Assembly (NCBI RefSeq): GCF_003008575.1
Contig: NZ_CP027667.1
Location: 3,062,001-3,126,000 of the forward strand
Direction of reading: 5' to 3'
Source: Melaminivora suipulveris
Lineage (GTDB): Bacteria; Pseudomonadota; Gammaproteobacteria; Burkholderiales; Burkholderiaceae_C
Length of the DNA: 64,000 bases
Shown: positions 9,146 to 17,220 of the stretch, in pieces
Position numbering within the stretch: position 1 is the first letter of the stretch
Layout: the number at the start of each line of letters is the position of its first letter
Notes under the pieces: model-generated
Database searches by the model: none
The model's input: the letters and a program-made list of their open reading frames with translations, nothing else
Told to the model about the DNA's origin: nothing
Made by a program: the position numbers and the translations under genes

Positions 9146-9850
9146 ATGCCCCAAGATTTCCCCCAGCAGCGTCCGCGCCTGGCCCTGTTCGACCTGGACC
9201 ACACGCTGCTGCCGCTCGACTCGGATTACGAGTGGGGCGAGTTCACCATCCGCTTAGGGTGGTGCGACCGCACTGAGTTCGGCCGGCGCAACCAGGCCTT
9301 CTACGACGACTACGTTGCCGGCCGGCTGGATGTGCACGACTACGTGCGCTTCGCCACCGAGGCCATCTGCCAGCGCGGCCAGGCCGATGCCGAGGCGGCG
9401 CACGCGCAGTTCATGCGCGAAGTGATAGCGCCGGCCATCCGCCCCGAGGCGCTGGCGCTGCTGGCGCGCCACCGCGATGCCGGCGACGAGCTGCTCATCA
9501 TCACCGCCACCAACGAATTCGTGACGCGGCCCATCGCGCGCGCCCTGGGCGTGGAGCATCTGCTGGCCGTCGAGCTGGAGCGCGGCGCCAGCGGCTGGTA
9601 CAGCGGCGCCATCCGCGGCGTGCCCTCGATGCGCGAGGGCAAGGTGCAGCGCATGAGCGAGTGGCTGGCCGCGCGCGGCCTGGCCTGGGCGGACGTGGAC
9701 AGCACCTTCTACAGCGACTCGTTCAACGACGTGCCGCTGCTGGAGCGGGTGGACCATCCCGTCGCCACCAACCCCGATGCGCGCCTGCGCGCCCTGGCGA
9801 CCGAGCGCGGCTGGCCCATCCTGGAACTTTTTGCCCCCGAGGCCACATGA
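9146..9850 (+). CDS. HAD-IB family phosphatase (SerB-like)
   Basis: Haloacid-dehalogenase-type phosphatase of 234 residues. Motif I is FDLDHTLLPLDSD with catalytic Asp16 and Asp18; motif II is IITATNE; motif IV is YSDSFNDVPLLE. It belongs to the HAD-IB subfamily with phosphoserine phosphatase relatives; the substrate is unknown, and in this genus group it may act on a phosphoserine or a sugar phosphate. Its TGA overlaps the ATG of pcnB (ATGA), so the two are translationally coupled. Confidence 0.88.
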   Translation: MPQDFPQQRPRLALFDLDHTLLPLDSDYEWGEFTIRLGWCDRTEFGRRNQAFYDDYVAGRLDVHDYVRFATEAICQRGQADAEAAHAQFMREVIAPAIRPEALALLARHRDAGDELLIITATNEFVTRPIARALGVEHLLAVELERGASGWYSGAIRGVPSMREGKVQRMSEWLAARGLAWADVDSTFYSDSFNDVPLLERVDHPVATNPDARLRALATERGWPILELFAPEAT

Positions 9851-11466
9851 TCAAGACCTTCATCGACAAGCTGCTGGGCAAGAAGGACGGCGCTCCGCGC
9901 TCCCGCGCCGCGGCGAGCAAGAACCGCTTCGGCAAGCGTGAGGAAGTGCCCGCCAGCGTGCACGGCATCGACCCGCAGCTGGTGGACCGGCGCGCCATCG
10001 ACGTGGTGCGCACGCTGCAGGACGCGGGCTTTACGGCCTACATCGTCGGCGGTGCGGTGCGCGACCTGCTGCTGGGCCTGAAACCCAAGGACTTCGACGT
10101 GGCCACCAACGCCACGCCCGAGCAGGTCAAGGGGCTGTTCCGGCGCGCCTTCATCATCGGCAAGCGCTTTCGCATCGTGCACGTGGTGCACGGGCGCGGG
10201 CGCGAGCACGACGTGGTCGAAGTCTCCACCTTCCGCGCCTATATGGACAACGCGGCGGCCGAGCAGATCAAGGGCAACGAAAAGACCAGCAAGGCACAAC
10301 TGGCCGGCATGCAGCACGCCGTGGACGCCAGCGGCCGCGTGCTGCGCGACAACGTCTGGGGTCCGCAGGAAGAAGACGCCGCGCGGCGCGACTTCACCGT
10401 CAACGCCATGTACTACGACCCCGAGACGCAGATCGTGGTCGACTACCACAAGGGCATCCAGGACGCGCAAAAACGCGTGCTGCGCATGATCGGCGACGCC
10501 GAGGCCCGCTACCGCGAGGACCCGGTGCGCATCATCCGCGCCGTGCGCTTCGCCGCCAAGCTCAGCCGCCTGGGCTTCGAGCTGGAGGCCAGGACCGCCA
10601 AGCCGCTGGTGGCCAGCGAGCACCTGCTGGCGGACGTGCCGCAAAGCCGGCTGTTCGACGAGATGCTCAAGCTGCTGCAGACCGGCCATGCGATTGCCAC
10701 CATCGAGCAGCTGAAAAAACTGGGCCTGGCGCGCGGCATCTACCCGCTGCTGGACGTGATCGTCGAGCGCGCCGAGACGCCACTGGTGCACGCCGCGCTG
10801 CAGGATACCGACCGGCGCGTCGCCGAGGGCAAGGCCGTGGCGCCCAGCTTCCTGCTGGCCTGCGTGCTGTGGCAGGACGTGCAGGCTGGCTGGCAGAGCC
10901 GCCTGGAGGCCGGCGAGCACGCCTTCCCCGCGCTGCAGGGCGCCATCGATGCGGTGTTCGACCAGCGCATCGGCGACGTCTCCGGGCGCGGCAAGCTGGC
11001 CGCCGACATGCGCGAGATCTGGGTCATGCAGCCGCGCTTTGACCGGCGCTCCGGCAGCACGCCGTTCAGCATGGTGGCGCACATCCGCTTTCGCGCCGGC
11101 TTCGACTTCCTGCGCCTGCGCGCCGACGTGGGCGACGTGCCGGAAGGGCTGGTCGAGTGGTGGCAGGAGTTTTCCATCACCGACGACGCGCGCCGCCACG
11201 ACATGCTGGCGCAGGTGCGCGAGGAGGAGCGCCTGCAGCAGCGCGCGCAGCAAAAGAAGGGCCAGCCCGTAGTGCGTCGCGCGCCGTCGCCTGCCGCGGC
11301 AGCCAGCCAGGACCAGGAAGCGCCCGACGAAGCCGGCGCTTCCGTGGCCGAGGGCGACGCGCCCGCGAAGAAGCGCCGCCGGCGCCGGCGCAAGCCGGTC
11401 GGTGATACGGGTGCGGGTGGCGATGCGCATGGCGACAGCGCCGGCCACGCAGAAGACGCGGGTTGA
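9847..11466 (+). CDS. pcnB: Polynucleotide adenylyltransferase (poly(A) polymerase I)
   Basis: Adds poly(A) tails to RNA 3' ends, promoting decay by exonucleases. It is 539 residues. The class II nucleotidyltransferase core is clear: GGAVRD (68-73) and the metal-binding Asp82/Asp84 in [10 protein letters not shown], followed by the [12 protein letters not shown] region and the RNA-binding neck. The C-terminal roughly 100 residues are low-complexity, with Ala-rich and Lys/Arg-rich (KKRRRRRRK) stretches. It is coupled to the upstream HAD gene by ATGA; the 3' end overlaps the start of folK in another frame. Confidence 0.95.
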   Translation: MIKTFIDKLLGKKDGAPRSRAAASKNRFGKREEVPASVHGIDPQLVDRRAIDVVRTLQDAGFTAYIVGGAVRDLLLGLKPKDFDVATNATPEQVKGLFRRAFIIGKRFRIVHVVHGRGREHDVVEVSTFRAYMDNAAAEQIKGNEKTSKAQLAGMQHAVDASGRVLRDNVWGPQEEDAARRDFTVNAMYYDPETQIVVDYHKGIQDAQKRVLRMIGDAEARYREDPVRIIRAVRFAAKLSRLGFELEARTAKPLVASEHLLADVPQSRLFDEMLKLLQTGHAIATIEQLKKLGLARGIYPLLDVIVERAETPLVHAALQDTDRRVAEGKAVAPSFLLACVLWQDVQAGWQSRLEAGEHAFPALQGAIDAVFDQRIGDVSGRGKLAADMREIWVMQPRFDRRSGSTPFSMVAHIRFRAGFDFLRLRADVGDVPEGLVEWWQEFSITDDARRHDMLAQVREEERLQQRAQQKKGQPVVRRAPSPAAAASQDQEAPDEAGASVAEGDAPAKKRRRRRRKPVGDTGAGGDAHGDSAGHAEDAG

Positions 11467-11992
11467 GTACGCACTCGCGGTGACCGCCGACTCCGCGCCC
11501 ACCGGCGTGCGGGCCTGCATCGGCCTGGGCGCCAACCTGGGGGAAGCGCGCGCCGCGCTGCAGCGCGCCGTGCGCTCCATCGCGGCGCTGCCGGACACGC
11601 GCGTGCTGCAGGTGTCGTCCCTGTACCGCAGCGCGCCGGTGGACGCGAGCGGGCCGGACTACCTGAACGCCGTGGTCTGCGTGCGCACGCGGCTGCCCGC
11701 GCTGGCGCTGCTGCATGCCCTGCAGGCTATCGAGACCGCCGCCGGGCGCGAGCGCCCCTGGCGCAATGCCCCGCGCACGCTCGACCTGGACCTGCTGCTG
11801 TACGGCGACGAGCGCCATGACACGCCCGAGCTGACCGTGCCGCACCCGCGCATGCACGAGCGCGCCTTCGTACTGCTGCCGCTGGCCGAGCTGGCGCCCG
11901 GGCGCGTCGGGCCGCAGCAGTTGGCCGCTGTGGCCGCGCAGGTCATCGAATGCCTGGCGCCCGCGCCCCAGTGGCTCGACGCCTCTGCCTGA
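11423..11992 (+). CDS. folK: 2-amino-4-hydroxy-6-hydroxymethyldihydropteridine pyrophosphokinase (HPPK)
   Basis: Transfers pyrophosphate from ATP to the pterin in folate synthesis. The family motifs [31 protein letters not shown] and [16 protein letters not shown] are all present. The start is uncertain. ATGs at 11423 and 11429 overlap pcnB by about 40 nt, and a GTG at 11480 just after the pcnB stop would give a 170-residue protein beginning nearer the family start; neither has a good ribosome site. It is the last gene of the hda-HAD-pcnB-folK run and is convergent with the Bug-type gene, with repeat copy B between them. Confidence 0.92.
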   Translation: MRMATAPATQKTRVEYALAVTADSAPTGVRACIGLGANLGEARAALQRAVRSIAALPDTRVLQVSSLYRSAPVDASGPDYLNAVVCVRTRLPALALLHALQAIETAAGRERPWRNAPRTLDLDLLLYGDERHDTPELTVPHPRMHERAFVLLPLAELAPGRVGPQQLAAVAAQVIECLAPAPQWLDASA

Positions 11993-12119
11993 CGCCTGGC
12001 TGAGCGCCTGCAGGCGTCGCCCGCCTGCGGCGACTTCGGCACGGCCGCCGCGCTGCTGCCGTAGCGCGGGCGGCGGGGCGCAGTGCCAGGACCGGCTTAC
12101 CCCCTGCACTGACGCTTTT

Positions 12120-12175
12120 GCTATCTAAATAATAGCTGCAAAGTGTTTAAACACGCCGACTGAAGGCCTTTTTTA
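12120..12175 (-). repeat. Dispersed intergenic repeat, copy B
   Basis: Minus-oriented copy between convergent folK and the Bug-type gene. Reading the minus strand it runs AAAAAAGGCCTT, core CAGTCGGCGTG (12152-12162), then GCAGCTATTATTTAGATAGC. The A/T-rich end is a small imperfect palindrome (GCTATC / ATAGC). It stops 3 nt before the stop codon of the Bug-type gene. Confidence 0.85.
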
Positions 12176-12178
12176 CCC

Positions 12179-13153
12179 TCAATCCACCTTCGCGCCCGAG
12201 GCCTTGACGACCTGCTGGTACTTGGCGCGCTCGGCCGCCATGAAGGCGTCGAACTGCTCGGGCGTGCTGGCCACGGGCTCGGCCAGCAGCGCTTCGAAGC
12301 GGGCCTTGGTCTCGGGCGCTTTCAGGGCGTCGGTGAAGGCCTTGCTGAGCTTGGCGATCACCGGCTTGGGTGTGCCGGCCGGCGCGACCAGTCCCCACCA
12401 GGTATCGATGGCGAAGCCCGGGAAGGTGGCGGAAAGGGACGGCACGCCCGGCAGCATCGGGCTGGGTTGCTCGGACGTCACGGCCAGGGCCTTGAGCTTG
12501 CCGGCGCGGATGTTGGGCGCGGCCGCGGCCAGGTTGTCGAGGTTGAAGTCCACCTCACCGGCCAGCAGCGCCAGCTGCGCCGGGCTGGCGCCCCGGTAGG
12601 GAATGTGCAGCGCGTAGATGCCGGCCTTTTGCTTGAACAGCTCGCCTGCCAGATGGCCGGCGCTGCCGTTGCCGCCGCTGCCGTAGTTCAGCTTGGCCGG
12701 ATTCGCCTTGGCGTAGGCGACCAGGTCGGCCACGGTGTTGATCTTCAGCTGCTCGGCGCGCGCGGCGTTCACCACCAGCACGTTGGGCACGCGCACCATT
12801 TGCGTGATGCCGGCGAAGTCCTTGGCTGCGTCGTAGGGCATGCGGCTGTAGAGCCAGGGGTTGACGGCGTGCGTGGCCGTGGCGGCCAGGCCGATGGTCA
12901 GGCCATCCGGCGCGGCCTTGGCCACGGCGTCGGCGCCGATGTTGCCGCCGGCGCCGGCCTTGTTGTCCACCACGACGGTGCCCAGCGTGTCGCGCACGCG
13001 CTCGGCCAGGGCGCGGGCCGTGACGTCCAGCGGGCCGCCAGGCGCGTAGGGGACGACCAGCCGGATGGGCGCCGACTGTTGGGCGTGCAGGGTGGGAGAC
13101 AGGGAAGCTGCGCAGGCAGCCAGAGCGAGCAGGGGGAAGGTTCTACGTTTCAT
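12179..13153 (-). CDS. Bug/TctC-type periplasmic substrate-binding protein
   Basis: Tripartite tricarboxylate transporter receptor-type (Bug) protein, 324 residues. A signal peptide (MKRRTFPLLALAACAASLSP, cleavage after LHA) exports it to the periplasm. Family motifs are seen: VVPYAPGGPLDVTAR near residue 40, VDNKAGAGGNIGADAVAKA, and GLVAPAGTPKPV. These proteins bind small carboxylates or amides, and most are orphans not encoded beside TctA/TctB; that is also the case here, so the ligand cannot be named. The start at 13153 is the ATG that gives a proper signal peptide. Confidence 0.92.
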   Translation of the reverse strand: MKRRTFPLLALAACAASLSPTLHAQQSAPIRLVVPYAPGGPLDVTARALAERVRDTLGTVVVDNKAGAGGNIGADAVAKAAPDGLTIGLAATATHAVNPWLYSRMPYDAAKDFAGITQMVRVPNVLVVNAARAEQLKINTVADLVAYAKANPAKLNYGSGGNGSAGHLAGELFKQKAGIYALHIPYRGASPAQLALLAGEVDFNLDNLAAAAPNIRAGKLKALAVTSEQPSPMLPGVPSLSATFPGFAIDTWWGLVAPAGTPKPVIAKLSKAFTDALKAPETKARFEALLAEPVASTPEQFDAFMAAERAKYQQVVKASGAKVD

Positions 13154-13319
13154 AGAGGGTCGATTGTGCAAAAAACTGCAGCGCCCTGACGGGTTCGGGC
13201 CTTGCTTTATTTGCCGCCCTTTCCTACAGGCCAGGCGCAACGCCCCTTCCTACGATGACCCAAGCGACGCAGCCTGGCTGCGCGCCGCACTCCGGCCCGT
13301 CGAAAGAAAGGATCCTCCC

Positions 13320-13676
13320 ATGGCCCAGACCGCTCCCGACACACTCGCCCAATCGCGCTATGCCGCGTGCATCGAAGCCTGTAATGCCTGCGCCGCCACC
13401 TGCGATTTCTGCTCCGCCGCCTGCTTGCGCGAGGACGACGTGGCGCACATGGCCCGCTGCATCGCCCTGGACATGGACTGCGCCGCCATCTGCCGCCTGG
13501 CCGCCGCCGCCATGGCGCGCGAGAGCGCGCACGTGAGCGAGATCTGCCAGCTGTGCGCGCGTATGTGCGACGCCTGCGCCCAGGAGTGCAAGAAGCACCA
13601 GCACGCCCACTGTCAGGACTGCGCCAAGGCCTGCGAGCGCTGCGCGCAGATGTGCCGCGAGATGGCCGCTGCCTGA
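13320..13676 (+). CDS. Cys-rich four-helix-bundle copper-binding protein (DUF326/Csp-like)
   Basis: Protein of 118 residues with 19 cysteines, many in CxxxC-type spacing on predicted helices (ACIEACNAC, CDFCSAAC, CQLCARMCDACAQEC, CERCAQMC) plus an HQHAHC segment. This is the pattern of copper storage proteins, which bind many Cu(I) ions inside a four-helix bundle. No Tat or Sec signal is seen, so a cytosolic form (Csp3-like) is more likely. The ATG at 13320 is preceded by AAAGGA at good spacing. No copper exporter lies beside it. Confidence 0.9.
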   Translation: MAQTAPDTLAQSRYAACIEACNACAATCDFCSAACLREDDVAHMARCIALDMDCAAICRLAAAAMARESAHVSEICQLCARMCDACAQECKKHQHAHCQDCAKACERCAQMCREMAAA

Positions 13677-13695
13677 GCCGTGCGTGGCCGGCAGG

Positions 13696-14754
13696 TCACT
13701 CCCCGTGCTTGTCGGCCTCGGACGTGAAGGCGTCGGCAAAGAATTCCTCAGCCGGCAGGCCGCGTTCGGCGCTGAACGTGGCGCGCGCGGCATCGACCAC
13801 GACCGGTGCGCCGCAGGCATAGACCTGGTGGCCCGACAGGTCGGCGTAGTCGTCCAGCACCGCCTGGTGCACGAAGCCCGTGCGCCCCGTCCAGCCATCT
13901 TCCGCCAGCGCGTCGGAGACCACCGGCACGTAGCGCAGCTGCGGCATCTGTGCCTGGCGCTCGCGCACCCAGGCATCCAAGTACAGGTCGCGCGGGCGCC
14001 GGCCGCCCCAGTACAGCACTGCGGGGCGCGCGATGCCCCTGTGCTGCATGTGCTCGATCAACGCCTTGACGGGCGCAAAACCGGTGCCCGAGGCCAGCAG
14101 CACGATGGGTTTATCCGAATCCTCGCGCAGGAAAAAACTGCCGAACGGGCCCTCGACGCGCAGGATCTCCTTTTCCTTCATGGCGCCGAAGACGTGGTCG
14201 GTGAAGCGCCCGCCCGGCATGTGGCGGACGTGCAGCTGCACGGCTGGCGCGCCGCTGTGCAGCGTGTGCGGCGCGTTGGCCATGGAGTACGCGCGCCGCG
14301 CGCCGTCCTTGAGGATGAATTCGACGTACTGCCCGGCATGGAAGCGGAAGTTGTCCACCGCCGGCAGCTGCAGCTGCACCTGCATCACGTCGTGCGACAG
14401 GCGCTCCAGCGCTGCCACGCGCACCGGCAGCTTGCGGATGGGGTAGCTGCTCTCGTCGGTGACCTGGCGCGACTCGATCACCACGTCCGTCTGCGGCCGG
14501 GCGCAGCACGCCAGGATGAAGCCCGCCGCCTCCTCGGCGTCGCTCAGCGCCTTTTGCTGGTGCGGGCCGTGCACCACCGAGCCGCTGAGCTTTCGGCATT
14601 TGCACGAGCCGCAGGCGCCGTCCTTGCAACCGTAGGGCAGGCCCACGCCGCTGCCGATGGCGGCCGCCAGAATGGTCTGGTCGGCCGGTACCTGGAATGT
14701 GCGGCCGCTGGGCTGGACGGTGATCTGGTGGGCGGTGTTCTCGGCAGGACTCAT
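13696..14754 (-). CDS. 2Fe-2S ferredoxin/FAD/NAD(P)H reductase (CDP-6-deoxy-delta-3,4-glucoseen reductase type)
   Basis: Three-domain electron-transfer protein of 352 residues. It has an N-terminal plant-type 2Fe-2S domain with Cys43, Cys48, Cys51 and Cys83 (GCKDGACGSCKC ... LACC), an FAD-binding domain with RAYSMANAP, and an NAD(P)-binding domain with LLASGTGFAPVKALIE and a terminal YACGAP. Close relatives are routinely called CDP-6-deoxyglucoseen reductase or phenol/toluene monooxygenase reductase. No oxygenase or sugar genes are nearby, so the partner is unknown. Confidence 0.9.
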   Translation of the reverse strand: MSPAENTAHQITVQPSGRTFQVPADQTILAAAIGSGVGLPYGCKDGACGSCKCRKLSGSVVHGPHQQKALSDAEEAAGFILACCARPQTDVVIESRQVTDESSYPIRKLPVRVAALERLSHDVMQVQLQLPAVDNFRFHAGQYVEFILKDGARRAYSMANAPHTLHSGAPAVQLHVRHMPGGRFTDHVFGAMKEKEILRVEGPFGSFFLREDSDKPIVLLASGTGFAPVKALIEHMQHRGIARPAVLYWGGRRPRDLYLDAWVRERQAQMPQLRYVPVVSDALAEDGWTGRTGFVHQAVLDDYADLSGHQVYACGAPVVVDAARATFSAERGLPAEEFFADAFTSEADKHGE

Positions 14755-14791
14755 GGACTGGCTATCCTCGCAGGCGTTTTTCTCAAGCGTT

Positions 14792-15754
14792 ATGGAGCCT
14801 GTGATTTTGCCCTCCAGCCAAAACCCCCTGGGCGCGCTGCCGGCGCGGTTTCGCCGTCAGCGCGTGCTGATCGTCGGCTGTGGCGACGTCGGCCTGCGCG
14901 TGGCGCGAGCGCTGGGCGCCGGCGCCGCCGGTGGGCGCAGGCAGGTGCTGGCGTTGACGTCCAGCGCCGGACGGGTAGAGGCGCTGCGCGCGGCCGGCAT
15001 CACGCCCTTGGTGGGCGATCTGGATCGGCCGGCGACCCTGGCGCGGCTGGCGGGCCTGGCCACGCGCGTGCTCCACCTGGCGCCGCCGCCGGCTGCCGAC
15101 GCCGGGCCGCACGCACCGGGACGCGATCCGCGCACCGCCGCGCTGGCGCGTGCCTTGCGCCGGCGCATGCCGCCTCGGGCGCTGGTCTACGCGTCCACCA
15201 GCGGCGTCTATGGCGACTGCGCCGGGCAGTGGGTGGACGAGACGCGCCGCCTGCGCCCTACGACGGCGCGCGCGCAGCGCCGCGTCGATGCCGAGCGCAG
15301 CGTGCGCAGCCTCGCCGCCGCGGGCGTGCGTGCCAGCATCCTGCGCGTGCCGGGCATCTACGCGGCCGACCGCGCTGGCGGCACGCCGCAGGGGCGCCTG
15401 CTGCGCGGCACGCCGGTGCTGCGCGATGACGAGGATGTCTACACCAATCACATCCACGCCGACGACCTCGCGCGCGCCTGCGTGCTGGCGCTGTGGCGCG
15501 GCCGGGCCCAGCGCGCCTACAACGTGGCCGATGCCAGCGAACTGAAGATGGGGCGTTACCTGGATCTGGCGGCCGACCTGTACGGCCTGCCGCGACCGCC
15601 GCGCGTGACGCGCGCCGAAGCGCCGCAGCACCTGTCGGCCATGCGGCTGAGCTTCATGGATGAGTCGCGCCGGCTGGTCACGCGGCGCATGCAGCGTGAA
15701 CTGCGCCTGCGCCTGCGCTATCCCACGGTGGTGCAGGGGCTTCAGCGCGGGTAG
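14792..15754 (+). CDS. NAD-dependent epimerase/dehydratase (SDR family)
   Basis: Extended short-chain dehydrogenase fold, 320 residues. The nucleotide-binding segment is VLIVGCGDVGLRVAR near residue 25, followed by LVYASTSGVYGDCAGQWVDE. The classical YxxxK pair is replaced by the RAQRRVDAE segment, as in the YeeZ-like subgroup, so a canonical epimerase reaction is doubtful. A second conserved block is VLRDDEDVYTNHIHADDLA. The ATG at 14792 gives a short lead before the Rossmann fold. It is divergent from the 2Fe-2S reductase, and its 3' end overlaps the convergent DUF4124-like gene by 13 nt. Confidence 0.82.
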   Translation: MEPVILPSSQNPLGALPARFRRQRVLIVGCGDVGLRVARALGAGAAGGRRQVLALTSSAGRVEALRAAGITPLVGDLDRPATLARLAGLATRVLHLAPPPAADAGPHAPGRDPRTAALARALRRRMPPRALVYASTSGVYGDCAGQWVDETRRLRPTTARAQRRVDAERSVRSLAAAGVRASILRVPGIYAADRAGGTPQGRLLRGTPVLRDDEDVYTNHIHADDLARACVLALWRGRAQRAYNVADASELKMGRYLDLAADLYGLPRPPRVTRAEAPQHLSAMRLSFMDESRRLVTRRMQRELRLRLRYPTVVQGLQRG

Positions 15755-16374
15755 ACGTTGCCCTGGCGGTCGTAGCAGCGAAACACATTGCAGTTCGTGA
15801 TCTCGCGCGCGGGCGCCGGTGGAGGAGGGGGGCGCCAGTGCGGTGGGCGAGTCGGCGGCAGCACGATGACTGGCGCCTGCGGGGCGACCAGGGCACGGCT
15901 GCGCTCGGCGCGCGCGAATTCTTCGGGCGGCAGGCAGGCCTGGTCGGCCTGACGTTCGGCCGCCTGCAAGCGCAGCACATCGTCGTGCAACCCAGTCGCG
16001 GGCGCTGCCAGCAGGCGCTGCAACTGCTGGCGCGCCTGCTGGCAGGCTGCGCTCTGCCCAGGATGCGGTGCAGGCGCGGGGCGGTCGGCTTCGCGCCGCG
16101 TTGCAGCGGCGCGCTCGGCGTCCTCGCGCCGTAGGCGCTCATGCCAGCGCGCCAGGGCCTCGTCGGCCTGCTGCCGCTCGCGGGCGAGCTCCTCGGCGCT
16201 TTTCTGTGGAAGCACCTCGCGCGCGCCGTTGCCGCGCGGGCAGGCGCCGTCGGTGTAGGTGGTGCGGCCCGTGGCCGCGTCGGTGCAGCGCACTACCTGC
16301 GCGGCGGCTGGCTGGCCGGCGAGGCACAACGCCAGCGGTAGCGTGGCCCAGGCGGCGGCAGATGCGGCGCGCAC
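15742..16374 (-). CDS. DUF4124-like exported protein
   Basis: Exported protein of about 210 residues from a GTG start at 16374, chosen because it gives a clean signal peptide (MRAASAAAWATLPLALCLAG, cleavage near AAA-QVV) and lies 11 nt after the upstream gene; the frame is open further but antisense-like in composition. After cleavage comes VVRCTDAATGRTTYTDGACP, the DUF4124 signature of a small periplasmic domain. A Gln/Arg/Ala-rich helical region and a Pro-rich tail follow, ending with NCNVFRCYDRQGNVYPR. The function is unknown. It appears to be co-transcribed with the lipoprotein gene upstream. Confidence 0.75.
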   Translation of the reverse strand: MRAASAAAWATLPLALCLAGQPAAAQVVRCTDAATGRTTYTDGACPRGNGAREVLPQKSAEELARERQQADEALARWHERLRREDAERAAATRREADRPAPAPHPGQSAACQQARQQLQRLLAAPATGLHDDVLRLQAAERQADQACLPPEEFARAERSRALVAPQAPVIVLPPTRPPHWRPPPPPAPAREITNCNVFRCYDRQGNVYPR

Positions 16375-16385
16375 GGCGGCTGCGT

Positions 16386-16913
16386 TCAACGCTGCCAGTA
16401 CGGCGCGGGGCGCACGCCGCGCTCCAGCGCCTCGCGCTCCAGGTTGGTCAGCGGCCGGGGCGACGGGCGCTCGGCTTGCTCCTGGCGGCGGCGCTCGGCC
16501 TCTTGCGCGCGGCGCTGCTCCCACTCGCGCCGCTGCGCCTCCTGCTGGTCGCGGCGGCGCTCCCAGTCGCGCCGTTCGGCCTCGCGGCGGCGATCCGCGT
16601 CATGGCGCGTGGCGTCGCGCTGCCGCTCGAAGTCCCGGCGCTGCTGCTCCAGCCGGCGCTCGCGCTCGCGCGCCTCGCGCCACTGGTGCTCGCGCCAGGC
16701 CTCGGCGCGCCAGCCCGGCGGCGGCGCGGTGTAGATCACGCTGGGCTGCTCGTACACCGTGATTGCCGGCGAAGACGGGTAGTAGTACGGCCGCGCCGGA
16801 CCTGTGTCGCCGTAGTAGGGGCCGTACGGATCGTCCAGCGTGGCGCAGCCCGCTGCCAGGGCCGGGGCCACGGCGACCATCACGTAACGCAAAAAACGCC
16901 GATGCAGTGCCAT
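16386..16913 (-). CDS. Putative lipoprotein with long Arg/Glu-rich coiled coil
   Basis: Protein of 175 residues. Residues 1-23 form a lipoprotein signal ending in the lipobox LAAGC (Cys23). Next come Tyr/Pro-rich residues (DDPYGPYYGDTGPARPYYYP), then from about residue 70 to 150 a continuous charged helix made of RRxxEW-type and QEAERR-type segments, predicted to be a coiled coil. It is probably anchored in the outer or inner membrane facing the periplasm. No family was recognised. It precedes the DUF4124-like gene by 11 nt and is divergent from the cellulose operon. Confidence 0.75.
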   Translation of the reverse strand: MALHRRFLRYVMVAVAPALAAGCATLDDPYGPYYGDTGPARPYYYPSSPAITVYEQPSVIYTAPPPGWRAEAWREHQWREARERERRLEQQRRDFERQRDATRHDADRRREAERRDWERRRDQQEAQRREWEQRRAQEAERRRQEQAERPSPRPLTNLEREALERGVRPAPYWQR

Positions 16914-17220
16914 GTGAACTCCTTCAGTGCGCCGCGCTCCGGCGGTCCAGATCTGCCTCGCATAACGAGAAGGCGGGTGTAGAGGATGACGTATGCGCAG
17001 CCATCGTGGTTGACACGGACCTCCGGCAATGCAGGCCGTGGCCATCGAAGGGCGCAGGACGATTGTTGACATCTATGGGTTATGACGGATACCAGTGTCA
17101 GAAACTTGGAGCTAAAGTAGCTCAAGTTAACTTCAGTCGCTAAATGTAGTAGGGGTGCCCGCCCTGCCGCCCGCTTGGGTCCGGAGCGCGGCGGCATTCT
17201 TTTTGAAGGGCTCGACGGCA
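16914..17220. promoter_or_regulatory. Promoter/leader region upstream of the cellulose operon, with inverted repeat
   Basis: This 307-nt gene-free stretch separates the lipoprotein gene from bcsB. It is markedly richer in A/T than its surroundings. Perfect TTGACA boxes lie at 17010-17015 and 17066-17071; the second has only a weak -10 (TACCAG) 18 bp downstream. At 17104-17128 AACTTGGAGCTA, AAG and TAGCTCAAGTT form an 11-bp inverted repeat with one bulged base, centred about 105 nt before the bcsB start. It may be an operator or a leader hairpin; no T-run follows, so it is not a simple terminator. Confidence 0.5.

Noticed and set aside
11402..11422. GTG at 11402 as folK start
   Set aside because: It lies further inside pcnB and adds residues with no family counterpart; ATG 11423 or GTG 11480 are better choices.
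14792..15754. UDP-glucose 4-epimerase (GalE) for the epimerase-like gene
   Set aside because: The catalytic YxxxK is not present and the length and motifs fit the YeeZ-like subgroup instead.
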